Source of the DNA: Saonia sp964398035
Lineage (GTDB): Bacteria > Bacteroidota > Bacteroidia > Flavobacteriales > Flavobacteriaceae
Assembly (NCBI GenBank): GCA_964398035.1
Contig: CAYNLI010000012.1
Location: 1-37,076 of the forward strand
Direction: 5' to 3'
DNA: 37,076 nt
Made by a program: the position numbers and the translations under genes. This document shows positions 15,803-23,610 of this stretch, one piece after another. Every line of letters begins with the position of its first letter. The first letter of the stretch is position 1. The notes beneath the pieces were generated by a model. The model did no database searches, was not told where the DNA came from, and saw only the letters and a list, made by a program, of their open reading frames with translations.

Positions 15803-16815
15803 GCGTTTAGTTCGTCTTTATAACGTTCCAACAGAGAAGTGAAGTATGTAGTGGTTTCTTGTAGGGGTAAATCACTTTTTCCTCCAGCTGCATTGGTATG
15901 CCCACCTCCTTGAAAATGATTTCTAGCAAACTCATTAACAGAAAAATCACCTTCTGATCTAAAAGATATTTTTATGATTTTCCCCTCTTTGTTTTCAATA
16001 AAAATAACTGCAAATTGAATGCCTTCTAGGGTAAGGCCATAATTTACAATGCCCTCTGTATCTCCTTTTTTATAATTATAAGTATCCAGTTCATCTTGTG
16101 ATAAGGTAATATATGCAGTGCCAAACTCTTTTAATATAATCATGTTCTTTAGTGCACAACCTAGAAGGTGTAATTTGCTTGGAGTATTGGTATCAAATAC
16201 TTTGCTGTGGATTTTTGTGTTTTCAGCCCCTTTTTCTATAAGATCGGCCACAACCCTGTGTGTTCTATTGGTTGTTGAATTATATTTAAAAGAACCCGTA
16301 TCGGTCATAATGCCAGTGTATAGACAACTTGCAATTTCTGGGGTTATTTTGTCCAAATCATCTAAAAACTCTATAAAATTATAAACCATTTCACATGTAG
16401 AGCTCATACGTACATCAGAATACATGATTTTTGCATAATCTGATGGTGCTTGGTGATGGTCTATCATAATAAAAGTAGCTGATGCATCTTCCACAAGTGG
16501 TTGTAATTGCCCAATTCTTCCTAGATGGTTAAAATCTAAGGTGAAAATTATGGTTGCTTCTTTAATCAATTTTTTGCTTCCGATGGAATCAGTCTCAAAA
16601 TTTATGATTTCTTCATTGCCAGGCATCCACTTTAAAAACTTAGGATAGTCGTTAGGTGAAATTATATTTGCTTTTTGACCTTTACTTTTTAGATAAAGCC
16701 ATAGTGCCAATGTAGAGCCAATAGCATCACCATCTGGGTTTTTATGCGGTATGATTACGATTTTCTGTTCTGCGGAAAGTAACTCCTTAGTGGCTTTTAT
16801 ATCCTCTAAATTCAT
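15799..16815 (-). CDS. DHH-family phosphoesterase (NrnA-like oligoribonuclease/pAp phosphatase)
   Basis: A 338-residue DHH/DHHA1 enzyme like Bacillus NrnA, which degrades very short RNA oligonucleotides and dephosphorylates pAp. Motif I is PHKNPDGDAIGSTLAL, motif II LDFNHLGRIG, motif III the name-giving DHH in MIDHHQAPSDY, motif IV MTDTGSFKY; the DHHA1 domain ends with FQGGGHTNAAGG. All manganese ligands look intact. The coding region overlaps gldI by four bases, a standard translational-coupling arrangement. A promoter-like TTTTG/TATCTTTA pair lies just upstream. Confidence 0.93.
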   Translation of the reverse strand: MNLEDIKATKELLSAEQKIVIIPHKNPDGDAIGSTLALWLYLKSKGQKANIISPNDYPKFLKWMPGNEEIINFETDSIGSKKLIKEATIIFTLDFNHLGRIGQLQPLVEDASATFIMIDHHQAPSDYAKIMYSDVRMSSTCEMVYNFIEFLDDLDKITPEIASCLYTGIMTDTGSFKYNSTTNRTHRVVADLIEKGAENTKIHSKVFDTNTPSKLHLLGCALKNMIILKEFGTAYITLSQDELDTYNYKKGDTEGIVNYGLTLEGIQFAVIFIENKEGKIIKISFRSEGDFSVNEFARNHFQGGGHTNAAGGKSDLPLQETTTYFTSLLERYKDELNA

Positions 16816-16820
16816 GCATG

Positions 16821-16850
16821 TAAAGATACAATTTTATACTATAGACAAAA
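16821..16850 (-). promoter_or_regulatory. Putative promoter of nrnA-gldI operon
   Basis: On the minus strand TTTTG (16846-16850) is followed after 17 bases by TATCTTTA (16821-16828), a 7/8-consistent version of TAnnTTTG. It is five bases upstream of the chosen ATG, so the transcript would have a very short leader. Confidence 0.4.
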
Positions 16851-16925
16851 CCCTATGTCTTTATTTTATCTTTAATAGAATGATGAACCTATTATGATTG
16901 TGTAGCGAACAGAGTAACTATATTG

Positions 16926-16956
16926 TTGTACTTATATAACATAAAGTGTATTTTTG
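16926..16956 (+). promoter_or_regulatory. Promoter of ndk
   Basis: TTG (16926-16928), a 20-base spacer and TATTTTTG (16949-16956) match the Bacteroidota -33/-7 consensus. The -7 box ends 13 bases before the ndk ATG. Confidence 0.65.
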
Positions 16957-16969
16957 CGCAAAATTTAAT

Positions 16970-17392
16970 ATGATGATTACAGATAGAACTTTTACAATGA
17001 TTAAACCAGATGCTGTTGAAAATGGGCATATTGGAGGTATTTTGGGGAAAATAACTTCTGCTGGTTTTAAAATTGTAGCAATGAAATATACACAGTTGAG
17101 CAAACTTGATGCGCAAGAATTTTATGCAGTACATAAAGAGCGTCCATTTTATGGAGAATTGGTAGAGTTTATGACAAGAGGCCCTATTGTTGCTGCCATC
17201 TTGGAGAAAGAAAATGCTGTTGAAGATTTTAGAGTATTGATTGGTGCCACTAACCCTGCGGAAGCAGCAGAGGGTACTCTTAGAAAGTTATTTGCTACTG
17301 ATATTGCAGAAAATGCTGTTCACGGTTCTGATAGTGATGAGAACGCAGGCATAGAAGGTGCTTTTCATTTTTCAGGCAGGGAAATATACTAA
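16970..17392 (+). CDS. ndk: Nucleoside diphosphate kinase
   Basis: Transfers the terminal phosphate from ATP to nucleoside diphosphates through a phosphohistidine intermediate. The 140-residue product has TFTMIKPDAVENGHIGGIL at the start, the nucleotide-binding RPFYGELVEFMTRGP, and the active-site NAVHGSDSDENAG with the phosphorylated His. The reading frame extends back to 16946, but the promoter -7 box lies at 16949-16956, so the ATG at 16970 (or the next codon, also ATG) is the start. A strong hairpin terminator follows. It is a single-gene unit facing genes on the other strand on both sides. Confidence 0.97.
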   Translation: MMITDRTFTMIKPDAVENGHIGGILGKITSAGFKIVAMKYTQLSKLDAQEFYAVHKERPFYGELVEFMTRGPIVAAILEKENAVEDFRVLIGATNPAEAAEGTLRKLFATDIAENAVHGSDSDENAGIEGAFHFSGREIY

Positions 17393-17415
17393 GTATCACA
17401 AAAAAACATATGCAT

Positions 17416-17443
17416 AAAAAGCCGCTCATTGAGCGGCTTTTTT
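17416..17443. terminator. Bidirectional terminator between ndk and dciA-like gene
   Basis: AAAAA, GCCGCTC (17421-17427), loop ATT, GAGCGGC (17431-17437) and TTTTTT form a perfect GC-rich hairpin with A and T flanks. It serves ndk on the plus strand and the convergent recF-lipoprotein-DUF721 group on the minus strand. Confidence 0.92.
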
Positions 17444-17454
17444 ATTGGAGTTGC

Positions 17455-17751
17455 TTACCTAAGCACTAATTTTTTTACTAATTCTTTTCCCAATTCTTCA
17501 TTGAGCATGGTAATGATTTTAGATTTCCCATAACTTAATTCCTCTCTTAGGACAGATGATGAGAGGGAAATAAATAAAGTTTCATTTCTTAATTCTATTG
17601 CAGTAGTATAGTTGTTTACACCATTTCCCATAAGTTTTTTCCAAGCTTCACGGGCATTTACCTTGTTTATGCCTTTTTCTAACTTGTTTTTTTTTATGAA
17701 CTCTTGCAGTGCATCACCCAGTGATAAATTTGTATTCTCTCGTTTGGCCAT
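17455..17751 (-). CDS. DUF721 (DciA-like) protein
   Basis: A 98-residue protein of the DUF721 family. This family includes DciA, the ancestral loader of the replicative helicase DnaB in bacteria without DnaC or DnaI. Visible family features are an N-terminal helix (LGDALQEFIKKNKLEKGINK), ARE-AWKKLMG, and the KH-like strand-helix segment ETLFISLSSSVLREELSYGK. Its placement behind recF, as in many bacteria, supports a replication role. Its ATG touches the stop of the preceding lipoprotein gene by one base (TAATG), so the two are probably translationally coupled. Confidence 0.85.
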   Translation of the reverse strand: MAKRENTNLSLGDALQEFIKKNKLEKGINKVNAREAWKKLMGNGVNNYTTAIELRNETLFISLSSSVLREELSYGKSKIITMLNEELGKELVKKLVLR

Positions 17752-18170
17752 TATTTTTCAATATTTATGGGTTGAAACCTACGGTAACTATATGTAATAC
17801 CATCTTTGGTCTTTACTGAAAAATTATTTTCTGAAATGCTAATAATCTTCTCTTCCCAATCACTGAAATTGGTTTTGTAATACATTTTAAAAATACCATT
17901 GGTTTTTAAAACAGAAAAAGGTTCTGCATCGTTGGATGTTGTATAAGAGCCATCAAACTTTGGTTGCATTTTTTTTCTAAAACCTTTTAAATCACTTATT
18001 TCAATATAATCTATGCTGGTATTTACTTTATATTCCTTAGTGCTTCCGTCATGGAAAATTACTTTATCTATTTCCCAATACCCATTTAATTGTGTTAAAT
18101 CCTCTTTGGATACCTTTTTGGTACACCCAGTAAGGATAAATAGGAAAAGAAGAATACTAATTGAGCGCAT
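17751..18170 (-). CDS. Small lipocalin-like lipoprotein
   Basis: A 139-residue predicted lipoprotein: signal peptide SILLFLFILTGC with the lipidated Cys at residue 16. The mature part starts with LTQLNGYWEIDKVIF and alternates short beta strands (DYIEISD, GIFKMYYKTNF, ENNFSVKTKDGITYSYRRF). This is the pattern of lipocalin-like DUF proteins common in Flavobacteriaceae, a beta-barrel guess rather than a firm family. It sits between recF and the DUF721 gene with almost no spacing (2 bases after recF ends, one-base overlap downstream). Function unknown. Confidence 0.8.
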   Translation of the reverse strand: MRSISILLFLFILTGCTKKVSKEDLTQLNGYWEIDKVIFHDGSTKEYKVNTSIDYIEISDLKGFRKKMQPKFDGSYTTSNDAEPFSVLKTNGIFKMYYKTNFSDWEEKIISISENNFSVKTKDGITYSYRRFQPINIEK

Positions 18171-18171
18171 G

Positions 18172-19251
18172 CTATAATTTAAAAATTTTATAGGATTGAT
18201 GAATGTTTTTCACCACATTTTCTGTTCTATCTGCATGAGTGTCACTTATAAATATTTGACCAAAACGGACATCATCGACCAAAGTGACAATATGTGCGAC
18301 CCTATTTTTATCCAATTTATCAAAAATATCATCTAAAATCAAAATAGGCGTTGTTTTTGCCTGTTCTTTTATAAAATTGAATTGAGCCAGTTTTAAAGCA
18401 ATTAAAAAGGATTTTTGTTGCCCTTGACTACCAAATTTTTTAATGGGATAATCTTCAATTTTAAAACCAAGATCATCTTTATGTATCCCGACACTGGTAT
18501 ATTGTAAAGCTCTGTCTTTATCAATATTTGTTTCCAACAACGTTTTTAGGTCTGTCTGCAACAACTTACTTTCATAGGAAAGTGAAACCGTTTCATTTTC
18601 CCCAGATATGGCTGCATATTGTTCTTTAAAAATGGGGATAAAAGCTTCTAAAAAAGCTGCGCGTTTTTTGAAAATTTCAGTTCCGTAAGAATGCAATTGG
18701 TCATTGTAGACTTCTAAAGTGGTGTTGTCAAAAGTTTGGTTTACCGCAAAGTATTTTAGGAGAGAATTACGTTGAGCCAGCACTTTATTATAACTGATGA
18801 GGTCTTTAAGGTATTTTTTATCGGACTGGGAAATTACCCCATCTATAAACTTTCTGCGGGTATCACTACCCTCTGTAATAAGATCCCTGTCTGCCGGTGA
18901 AATAATTACCAAGGGGAGAAAACCAATATGTTCAGAGAATTTCCCATAGGCTTTCCCGTTTCGCTTTATGATTTTTTTCATGCCCCGTTTAAGGCTACAT
19001 ATAATTTTCTCTTCTCTATCGTCTTTTTCAAATTCACCATCGATCACAAAAAATTCCTCTCCGTGTTTTATATTCTGTGTAGCAACAGGGTTAAAATAAC
19101 TTTTGCCAAAGGAAAGATGATAAATGGCATCTAATATATTGGTCTTGCCAACCCCGTTGTCCCCGACAAAACAGTTGATTTTTGCATCAAACTCAAACTT
19201 TTGAGAATCAAAATTTTTATAATTTATGAGGGATAATTTCTTAAGAAACAT
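18172..19251 (-). CDS. recF: DNA replication and repair protein RecF
   Basis: An SMC-like ATPase of 359 residues that helps load RecA at gaps in single-stranded DNA. Walker A is FVGDNGVGKTNILDAIYHLS (near residue 30), followed by SFGKSYF; the ABC signature region is KKFGSQGQQKSFLIALKLAQ, and Walker B with the D-loop is PILILDDIFDKLDKNRV. The C-terminal QIFISDTHADR is typical. Length is normal. It starts the minus-strand group recF-lipoprotein-DUF721 and is divergent from the TPR gene. The usual partners dnaA, dnaN and gyrB are not here. Confidence 0.96.
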   Translation of the reverse strand: MFLKKLSLINYKNFDSQKFEFDAKINCFVGDNGVGKTNILDAIYHLSFGKSYFNPVATQNIKHGEEFFVIDGEFEKDDREEKIICSLKRGMKKIIKRNGKAYGKFSEHIGFLPLVIISPADRDLITEGSDTRRKFIDGVISQSDKKYLKDLISYNKVLAQRNSLLKYFAVNQTFDNTTLEVYNDQLHSYGTEIFKKRAAFLEAFIPIFKEQYAAISGENETVSLSYESKLLQTDLKTLLETNIDKDRALQYTSVGIHKDDLGFKIEDYPIKKFGSQGQQKSFLIALKLAQFNFIKEQAKTTPILILDDIFDKLDKNRVAHIVTLVDDVRFGQIFISDTHADRTENVVKNIHQSYKIFKL

Positions 19252-19304
19252 TCAAAGAGATAGATATTTATTGTCAATAATATTTGTGCAAGCTGCAAAA
19301 TATC

Positions 19305-19312
19305 CAAAAATA
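19305..19312 (-). promoter_or_regulatory. Putative -7 box of recF
   Basis: TATTTTTG on the minus strand, 53 bases before the recF ATG. The -33 element is not obvious. Confidence 0.4.
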
Positions 19313-19327
19313 ACGAATAATTTACCT

Positions 19328-19356
19328 TTTGGTTTTGGATAAAAACTTTATTTTTG
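19328..19356 (+). promoter_or_regulatory. Promoter of TPR-ribH group
   Basis: TTTG (19328-19331), 17 bases, and TATTTTTG (19349-19356), which ends 20 bases before the ATG at 19377. It overlaps the upstream in-frame extension of the TPR gene, supporting the shorter start. Confidence 0.55.
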
Positions 19357-19376
19357 CCCGATTAATAAAATTAATA

Positions 19377-20144
19377 ATGGCTACATATAAGAAGCGCGGG
19401 TATAAACCGAAGAGTAAAGCAGAGGAAGTTGTATTAGATGAACAGAACAGTACAACGGCTGAGGTGTTTAGTACATTGGACGAAAGTGCATCTAAAACAG
19501 AAGAATGGGTTTCTAAAAACCAAAACTATGTTTTAGGAGTAATAGGAGTTATAGCTTTAGTGGTCTTGGGCTATTTGGGATATATGCAATTTGTGCAAAA
19601 CCCTAAGGAAGCAAGTGCGGCGAATGAAATGTATTACCCACAGCAGTATTTTGACCAAGCCATTAATATTGGTGGTGTGCAACGAGATTCATTGTACAAT
19701 TTGGCCTTGAATGGTTCTGATGGTAAATACGGTTTTTTAGATATTATTGAAGAATATAGCGGCACTAAAGCTGCTAATATTGCCAGTTACTCAGCTGGGA
19801 TGTCTTATTTAAACATGCAAAAATACCAAGAAGCCATAGATTATTTAGAAGATTTTTCTTCTGACGATGCTATTTTAGGTGCTTTGGCAAAAGGAGGACT
19901 GGGAGATGCTTTTGTGCAATTGGACCAAGCTGATGATGCTTTGGGATATTATGAAAAAGCAATTTCTCATAGTAATAATGAATACACTACTCCAAAATTT
20001 TTATACAAAGCAGGTGTTACAGCATTGGATTTAGGACAGAAAGAAAAAGCATTGGGTTATTTTCAAAGGATTAAAGATGAATTTTCATCTTCTGATGAGG
20101 CAAGGACAATTGATGTCTTTATAGGTATGGCAAAAAGCAACTAA
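19377..20144 (+). CDS. Membrane-anchored tetratricopeptide repeat protein
   Basis: A 255-residue protein with a lysine-rich N-terminus (TYKKRGYKPKSK), one transmembrane segment (YVLGVIGVIALVVLGYLGYM, about residues 50-70) and a periplasmic region with TPR-like helical pairs (AANIASYSAGMSYLNMQKYQ; ALAKGGLGDAFVQLDQADDA; FLYKAGVTALDLGQKEKAL). The layout resembles YfgM-type proteins that cooperate with periplasmic chaperones, but that role is only an analogy. The start at 19377 is chosen because the upstream 16 codons overlap the promoter. ribH begins two bases after the stop. Confidence 0.88.
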   Translation: MATYKKRGYKPKSKAEEVVLDEQNSTTAEVFSTLDESASKTEEWVSKNQNYVLGVIGVIALVVLGYLGYMQFVQNPKEASAANEMYYPQQYFDQAINIGGVQRDSLYNLALNGSDGKYGFLDIIEEYSGTKAANIASYSAGMSYLNMQKYQEAIDYLEDFSSDDAILGALAKGGLGDAFVQLDQADDALGYYEKAISHSNNEYTTPKFLYKAGVTALDLGQKEKALGYFQRIKDEFSSSDEARTIDVFIGMAKSN

Positions 20145-20146
20145 AG

Positions 20147-20629
20147 ATGGCCACGGCTAACAAAAATTTATCAGTTTACGATAAAGCAACAATCCCAAGC
20201 GCGAAAAATTTTCGGTTTGGGATTGTTGTTTCAGAATGGAACCCTAAAATCACTGAAGGTCTTTTTAATGGAGCTATAGAAGCTCTTTTGGATTGTGGTG
20301 CTAAAGAGGAAAATATAATCAAATGGAATGTCCCAGGTAGTTTTGAGCTTACTTTTGGCTGTAAAAAAATGATTGCTTCTCAAAAAGTGGATGCCGTAAT
20401 CGCTATTGGTAGTGTTATACAAGGAGAGACCAAACATTTTGATTTTGTTTGCAGTGCTACTGCACAAGGAATAAAAGATTTGAATGTGCAAATGAATGTT
20501 CCTGTTATCTTTTGTGTGCTTACTGATGATAATATACAACAATCCATTGAGCGTAGTGGAGGCATACATGGGAATAAGGGGATAGAGGCAGCCATTGCCG
20601 CTATAAAAATGGCAGCTCTAAGTATCTAA
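20147..20629 (+). CDS. ribH: 6,7-dimethyl-8-ribityllumazine synthase
   Basis: Condenses 5-amino-6-ribitylamino-uracil with 3,4-dihydroxybutanone phosphate in the penultimate step of riboflavin synthesis; forms large cytoplasmic assemblies. The 160-residue protein has the expected FGIVVSEWNPKITEGLFNGA near the N-terminus, NVPGSFELTFGCKKM, AIGSVIQGETKHFDFVCSAT with the catalytic His, and PVIFCVLTDDNIQQSIER. It follows the TPR gene after two bases and is apart from other riboflavin genes. No FMN riboswitch was noticed upstream. Confidence 0.97.
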   Translation: MATANKNLSVYDKATIPSAKNFRFGIVVSEWNPKITEGLFNGAIEALLDCGAKEENIIKWNVPGSFELTFGCKKMIASQKVDAVIAIGSVIQGETKHFDFVCSATAQGIKDLNVQMNVPVIFCVLTDDNIQQSIERSGGIHGNKGIEAAIAAIKMAALSI

Positions 20630-20704
20630 CCTAACTATTCATATTATTTTTCTGTTGTTAACAATTTTTAGCATCAGTTTACCTCAGTTTTTTTTCATTT
20701 TGAG

Positions 20705-20712
20705 TAACTTTG
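20705..20712 (+). promoter_or_regulatory. Possible -7 box before the small membrane protein gene
   Basis: TAACTTTG fits TAnnTTTG, but ends only five bases before the ATG at 20718; no clear -33 element is present. If real it would give a near-leaderless mRNA for the mutL-rhomboid group. Confidence 0.3.
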
Positions 20713-20717
20713 GTGTA

Positions 20718-21014
20718 ATGGGTATTCTAAATAAGTTAATAAGAGGTAAAAATAGAAAATACAGCTATTCTCCGCGTTATTATGACGATAAGGGGAAAGG
20801 GAGTCCATTTAAAATGGAACAAAAGCTAGATAGCTATAGAAGTACTGCACATGTAACAAGAGGGTTAAAAGGGAAAATAAACAATGCAATTGATGATGTG
20901 AAAAGAAAAGGAGACCGTAATTTAAGAATACGAATGGCCATTATAATTACCATTTTACTCTTTATTTTTCTTTACATAATTGATTTTGATTTATCCATAT
21001 TCTTCAAAAAATAA
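20718..21014 (+). CDS. Small single-pass membrane protein
   Basis: A 98-residue protein of unknown function. The N-terminal two thirds is strongly basic and polar (ILNKLIRGKNRKYSYSPRYY, VTRGLKGKINNAIDDVKRKG), and the C-terminus is one hydrophobic anchor (AIIITILLFIFLYIIDF). It looks like a tail-anchored protein with its basic part in the cytoplasm. Its stop overlaps the mutL ATG (TAATG), so translation is probably coupled. The longer frame back to 20655 would need a TTG start and is not preferred. Confidence 0.75.
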   Translation: MGILNKLIRGKNRKYSYSPRYYDDKGKGSPFKMEQKLDSYRSTAHVTRGLKGKINNAIDDVKRKGDRNLRIRMAIIITILLFIFLYIIDFDLSIFFKK

Positions 21015-22864
21015 TGGCAGATATTATTAGACTTTTGCCAGACCATGTTGCCAACCAAATAGCAGCAGGAGAGGTGGTTCAACGACCAGCTTCTGTGGTA
21101 AAAGAATTGCTGGAAAATGCTATTGATGCTGGCGCAACAACTATAAAGTTAATCGTTAAGGATGGCGGTAAAGCCCTTGTCCAAGTAGTGGACAATGGTA
21201 TAGGGATGAGCGAGACTGATGCTAGATTGAGTTTTGAACGCCATGCCACATCAAAAATACAAAGTGCAGAGGATTTGTTTCAATTGCAGACCAAAGGCTT
21301 TAGAGGTGAAGCCTTGGCATCCATAGCCGCTATTGCACATGTGGAAATGCATACCAGACAAGAGCAGGTAGAAGTAGGTACGCATATTAAAATTGAAGGC
21401 AGTAAAATTATTTCTCAAGAAGTTACTGTAACTCCCAAAGGAACATCCATTGCTGTAAAAAATCTTTTTTTTAATATCCCAGCCAGAAGGAATTTTTTAA
21501 AATCCAATCAAGTGGAGCTTAGGCATATTACAGATGAGTTTCATAGAGTAGCTTTGGCGCACCCTTCTATTGGGTTTCATTTTTATAACAATGGAAATGA
21601 ACTGTTTAATCTATCATCATCCAAATTAAGACAGCGTATCGTTGCCATTTTTGGAAGCAAGTTCAATGAAAAATTGGTGCCAGTTTCAGAAGAGACCCAA
21701 GTGGTTAAAGTATCTGGCTATATCTGTAAGCCAGAATTTGCCAAAAAGAGTAGGGGAGAACAATTTTTCTTTGTGAACAATAGATTTATTAAAAGCCCGT
21801 ACTTGAATCATGCAGTGATAGCAGCTTTTGAAGGACTTATAAAACCAAATAGTTACCCAGGGTATTTTTTGTGCTTAGATGTGAATCCCACAAGTATTGA
21901 TATTAATATACACCCAACAAAAACAGAAATAAAATTTGATGATGAGCATACCGTGTATGCCATTTTAAGATCTACACTTAAACATAGTTTGGGTCAGTTC
22001 AATGTGGTTCCCGCACTGGATTTTGAGCATGATGGTAATTTAGAAACACCATACGCATACAAGAATATGGATGCAAAGCAACCCAGTGTAGTGGTTGATG
22101 CAAAGTTCAATCCTTTCAGTGATGTGAATGACAAGAAAGCGTTTTCTAGGGCCACCTATCAAAAAGAAAGCAGTAAAGGTTGGGAAAGTATGTATGTTGG
22201 TTTGGAATCTGAAGTTGGAAAAGAGGCCAATTTTGATAAACTGACTTTTGAATCAGACGTTATAACAGGATCCATATTTGAAGAACAAGAAGAATCTGAA
22301 AGTAGTTTTATAACATTTCAATTAAAACGAAAATACATAGTAACCACTATAAAATCAGGAATGGTGGTCATAGATCAGAATAGAGCACACCAAAGAGTGT
22401 TGTATGAAAAATTTCTGAAAAATGCCACAGTGAAAGAGGCAGTTAGCCAGCAATTACTTTTTCCATTGTCGCTTACATTTTCAAAGAATGATATTTTGAT
22501 TATAAAAGAGATTGAAGAAAATTTAATCGGCATAGGTTTTGTAATCAATGTAATTGAAGATGAGAAGATGGAGATAGCTGGATTGCCATTGTTGGTGCCA
22601 GAGAGCGATGTGCAAATGGTTTTAGAGCAAATTATAGCAAATTATAGTCAGGATATTATGGGTGATGGTTTTTCGCAGACAGATATTTTGTCAAAAAATT
22701 TAGCTAAAACATTGTCTGTAAAAACGGGAACTGTTTTGGACAGAGCATCACAGCAAGCACTTGTGGATGATTTATTTGCTTGTAAAGAATCTAGGATAGG
22801 CCCGTTCAACAAGCCTATTTATATTACAATTACTGAAAATGATATTGATAAAAAATTTATTTAA
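21014..22864 (+). CDS. mutL: DNA mismatch repair protein MutL
   Basis: A GHKL ATPase that links mismatch recognition by MutS to strand removal; 616 residues. N-terminal motifs are complete: VANQIAAGEVVQRPASVVKE, ELLENAIDAGAT, VDNGIGM and TKGFRGEALASI. The C-terminal dimerisation domain is present. The segment equivalent to the DQHA(X)2E(X)4E endonuclease motif reads DQNRAHQRVLYE (from residue 454), and the CPHGRP-equivalent reads GPFNKP (about 596), so both nuclease signatures are altered and intrinsic nicking activity is doubtful. It overlaps the upstream membrane-protein gene by one base and abuts the first rhomboid gene directly. Confidence 0.96.
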   Translation: MADIIRLLPDHVANQIAAGEVVQRPASVVKELLENAIDAGATTIKLIVKDGGKALVQVVDNGIGMSETDARLSFERHATSKIQSAEDLFQLQTKGFRGEALASIAAIAHVEMHTRQEQVEVGTHIKIEGSKIISQEVTVTPKGTSIAVKNLFFNIPARRNFLKSNQVELRHITDEFHRVALAHPSIGFHFYNNGNELFNLSSSKLRQRIVAIFGSKFNEKLVPVSEETQVVKVSGYICKPEFAKKSRGEQFFFVNNRFIKSPYLNHAVIAAFEGLIKPNSYPGYFLCLDVNPTSIDINIHPTKTEIKFDDEHTVYAILRSTLKHSLGQFNVVPALDFEHDGNLETPYAYKNMDAKQPSVVVDAKFNPFSDVNDKKAFSRATYQKESSKGWESMYVGLESEVGKEANFDKLTFESDVITGSIFEEQEESESSFITFQLKRKYIVTTIKSGMVVIDQNRAHQRVLYEKFLKNATVKEAVSQQLLFPLSLTFSKNDILIIKEIEENLIGIGFVINVIEDEKMEIAGLPLLVPESDVQMVLEQIIANYSQDIMGDGFSQTDILSKNLAKTLSVKTGTVLDRASQQALVDDLFACKESRIGPFNKPIYITITENDIDKKFI

Positions 22865-23608
22865 ATGAAAGGAATAACAGATGCAGTAAAACATTTGATT
22901 ATTATAAATGTGTTGTTTTTTATAGCAACGTCAATATTTGGTGACCAAATATATTTATGGTTTTCACTTTGGTTTCCCAAGAATGATAATTTTGGATTGT
23001 GGCAAGTAATCTCACATATGTTCATGCATGGTGGATTGATGCATATTTTGTTTAATATGTATGCCCTTTATGCTTTTGGTTCACCTTTAGAGCGAATGTG
23101 GGGGCGTAATAAATTCTTTTTCTTTTATTTTTCTGCTGGAATAGGAGCTGCACTCATTCATACAGGAGTAAATTATTACTATTTTAATGAAGGTTTAAAT
23201 ATTTTGATGGATTCTGGGATGGCCAAAGGAGAAATTATGGAAATAATTTCTAGTGGTAGGTATAGTCCAGATTGGTACAATCTAGCTTCTAAAAGCACAA
23301 TTGATAATTTTCTGAGTGCCTATAGTACACCAGCGGTAGGCGCCTCAGGGGCAATATATGGTGTTTTAGTGGCGTTTGGAATGTCTTATCCTAATAGTGA
23401 GTTATTCTTGATGTTTATTCCTGTTCCTGTAAAAGCAAAGTATTTTATACCAGTTTTAATAGGGCTTGATTTGTTTTCTGGGGTAACAGGTTATGCTATT
23501 TTTGGAGATGGCATTGCCCATTTCGCCCATGTAGGCGGTGCATTGTTTGGCTTTATAATGATGTGGTATTGGAAAAAGAATCAGTTTAATGATAAACGTT
23601 GGAATTAA
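22865..23608 (+). CDS. Rhomboid family intramembrane serine protease
   Basis: A 247-residue polytopic membrane protein. Rhomboid hallmarks are present: HMFMHGGLMHILFNMYALYA (including the HXXXN segment), GSPLERMWGRNKFF in the L1 loop, the catalytic serine in AVGASGAIYGVL, and the catalytic His in HFAHVGGALFG. Compared with basic bacterial rhomboids it has a longer loop between the second and third membrane segments (about residues 110-150). Starts immediately after the mutL stop and is followed two bases later by a second rhomboid gene. Substrates are unknown. Confidence 0.94.
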   Translation: MKGITDAVKHLIIINVLFFIATSIFGDQIYLWFSLWFPKNDNFGLWQVISHMFMHGGLMHILFNMYALYAFGSPLERMWGRNKFFFFYFSAGIGAALIHTGVNYYYFNEGLNILMDSGMAKGEIMEIISSGRYSPDWYNLASKSTIDNFLSAYSTPAVGASGAIYGVLVAFGMSYPNSELFLMFIPVPVKAKYFIPVLIGLDLFSGVTGYAIFGDGIAHFAHVGGALFGFIMMWYWKKNQFNDKRWN

Positions 23609-23610
23609 GA

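Noticed and set aside
20630..20717. FMN riboswitch or separate regulation around ribH
   Set aside because: No conserved aptamer structure was seen; ribH sits two bases after the TPR gene and the region after it is AT-rich without a clear fold.
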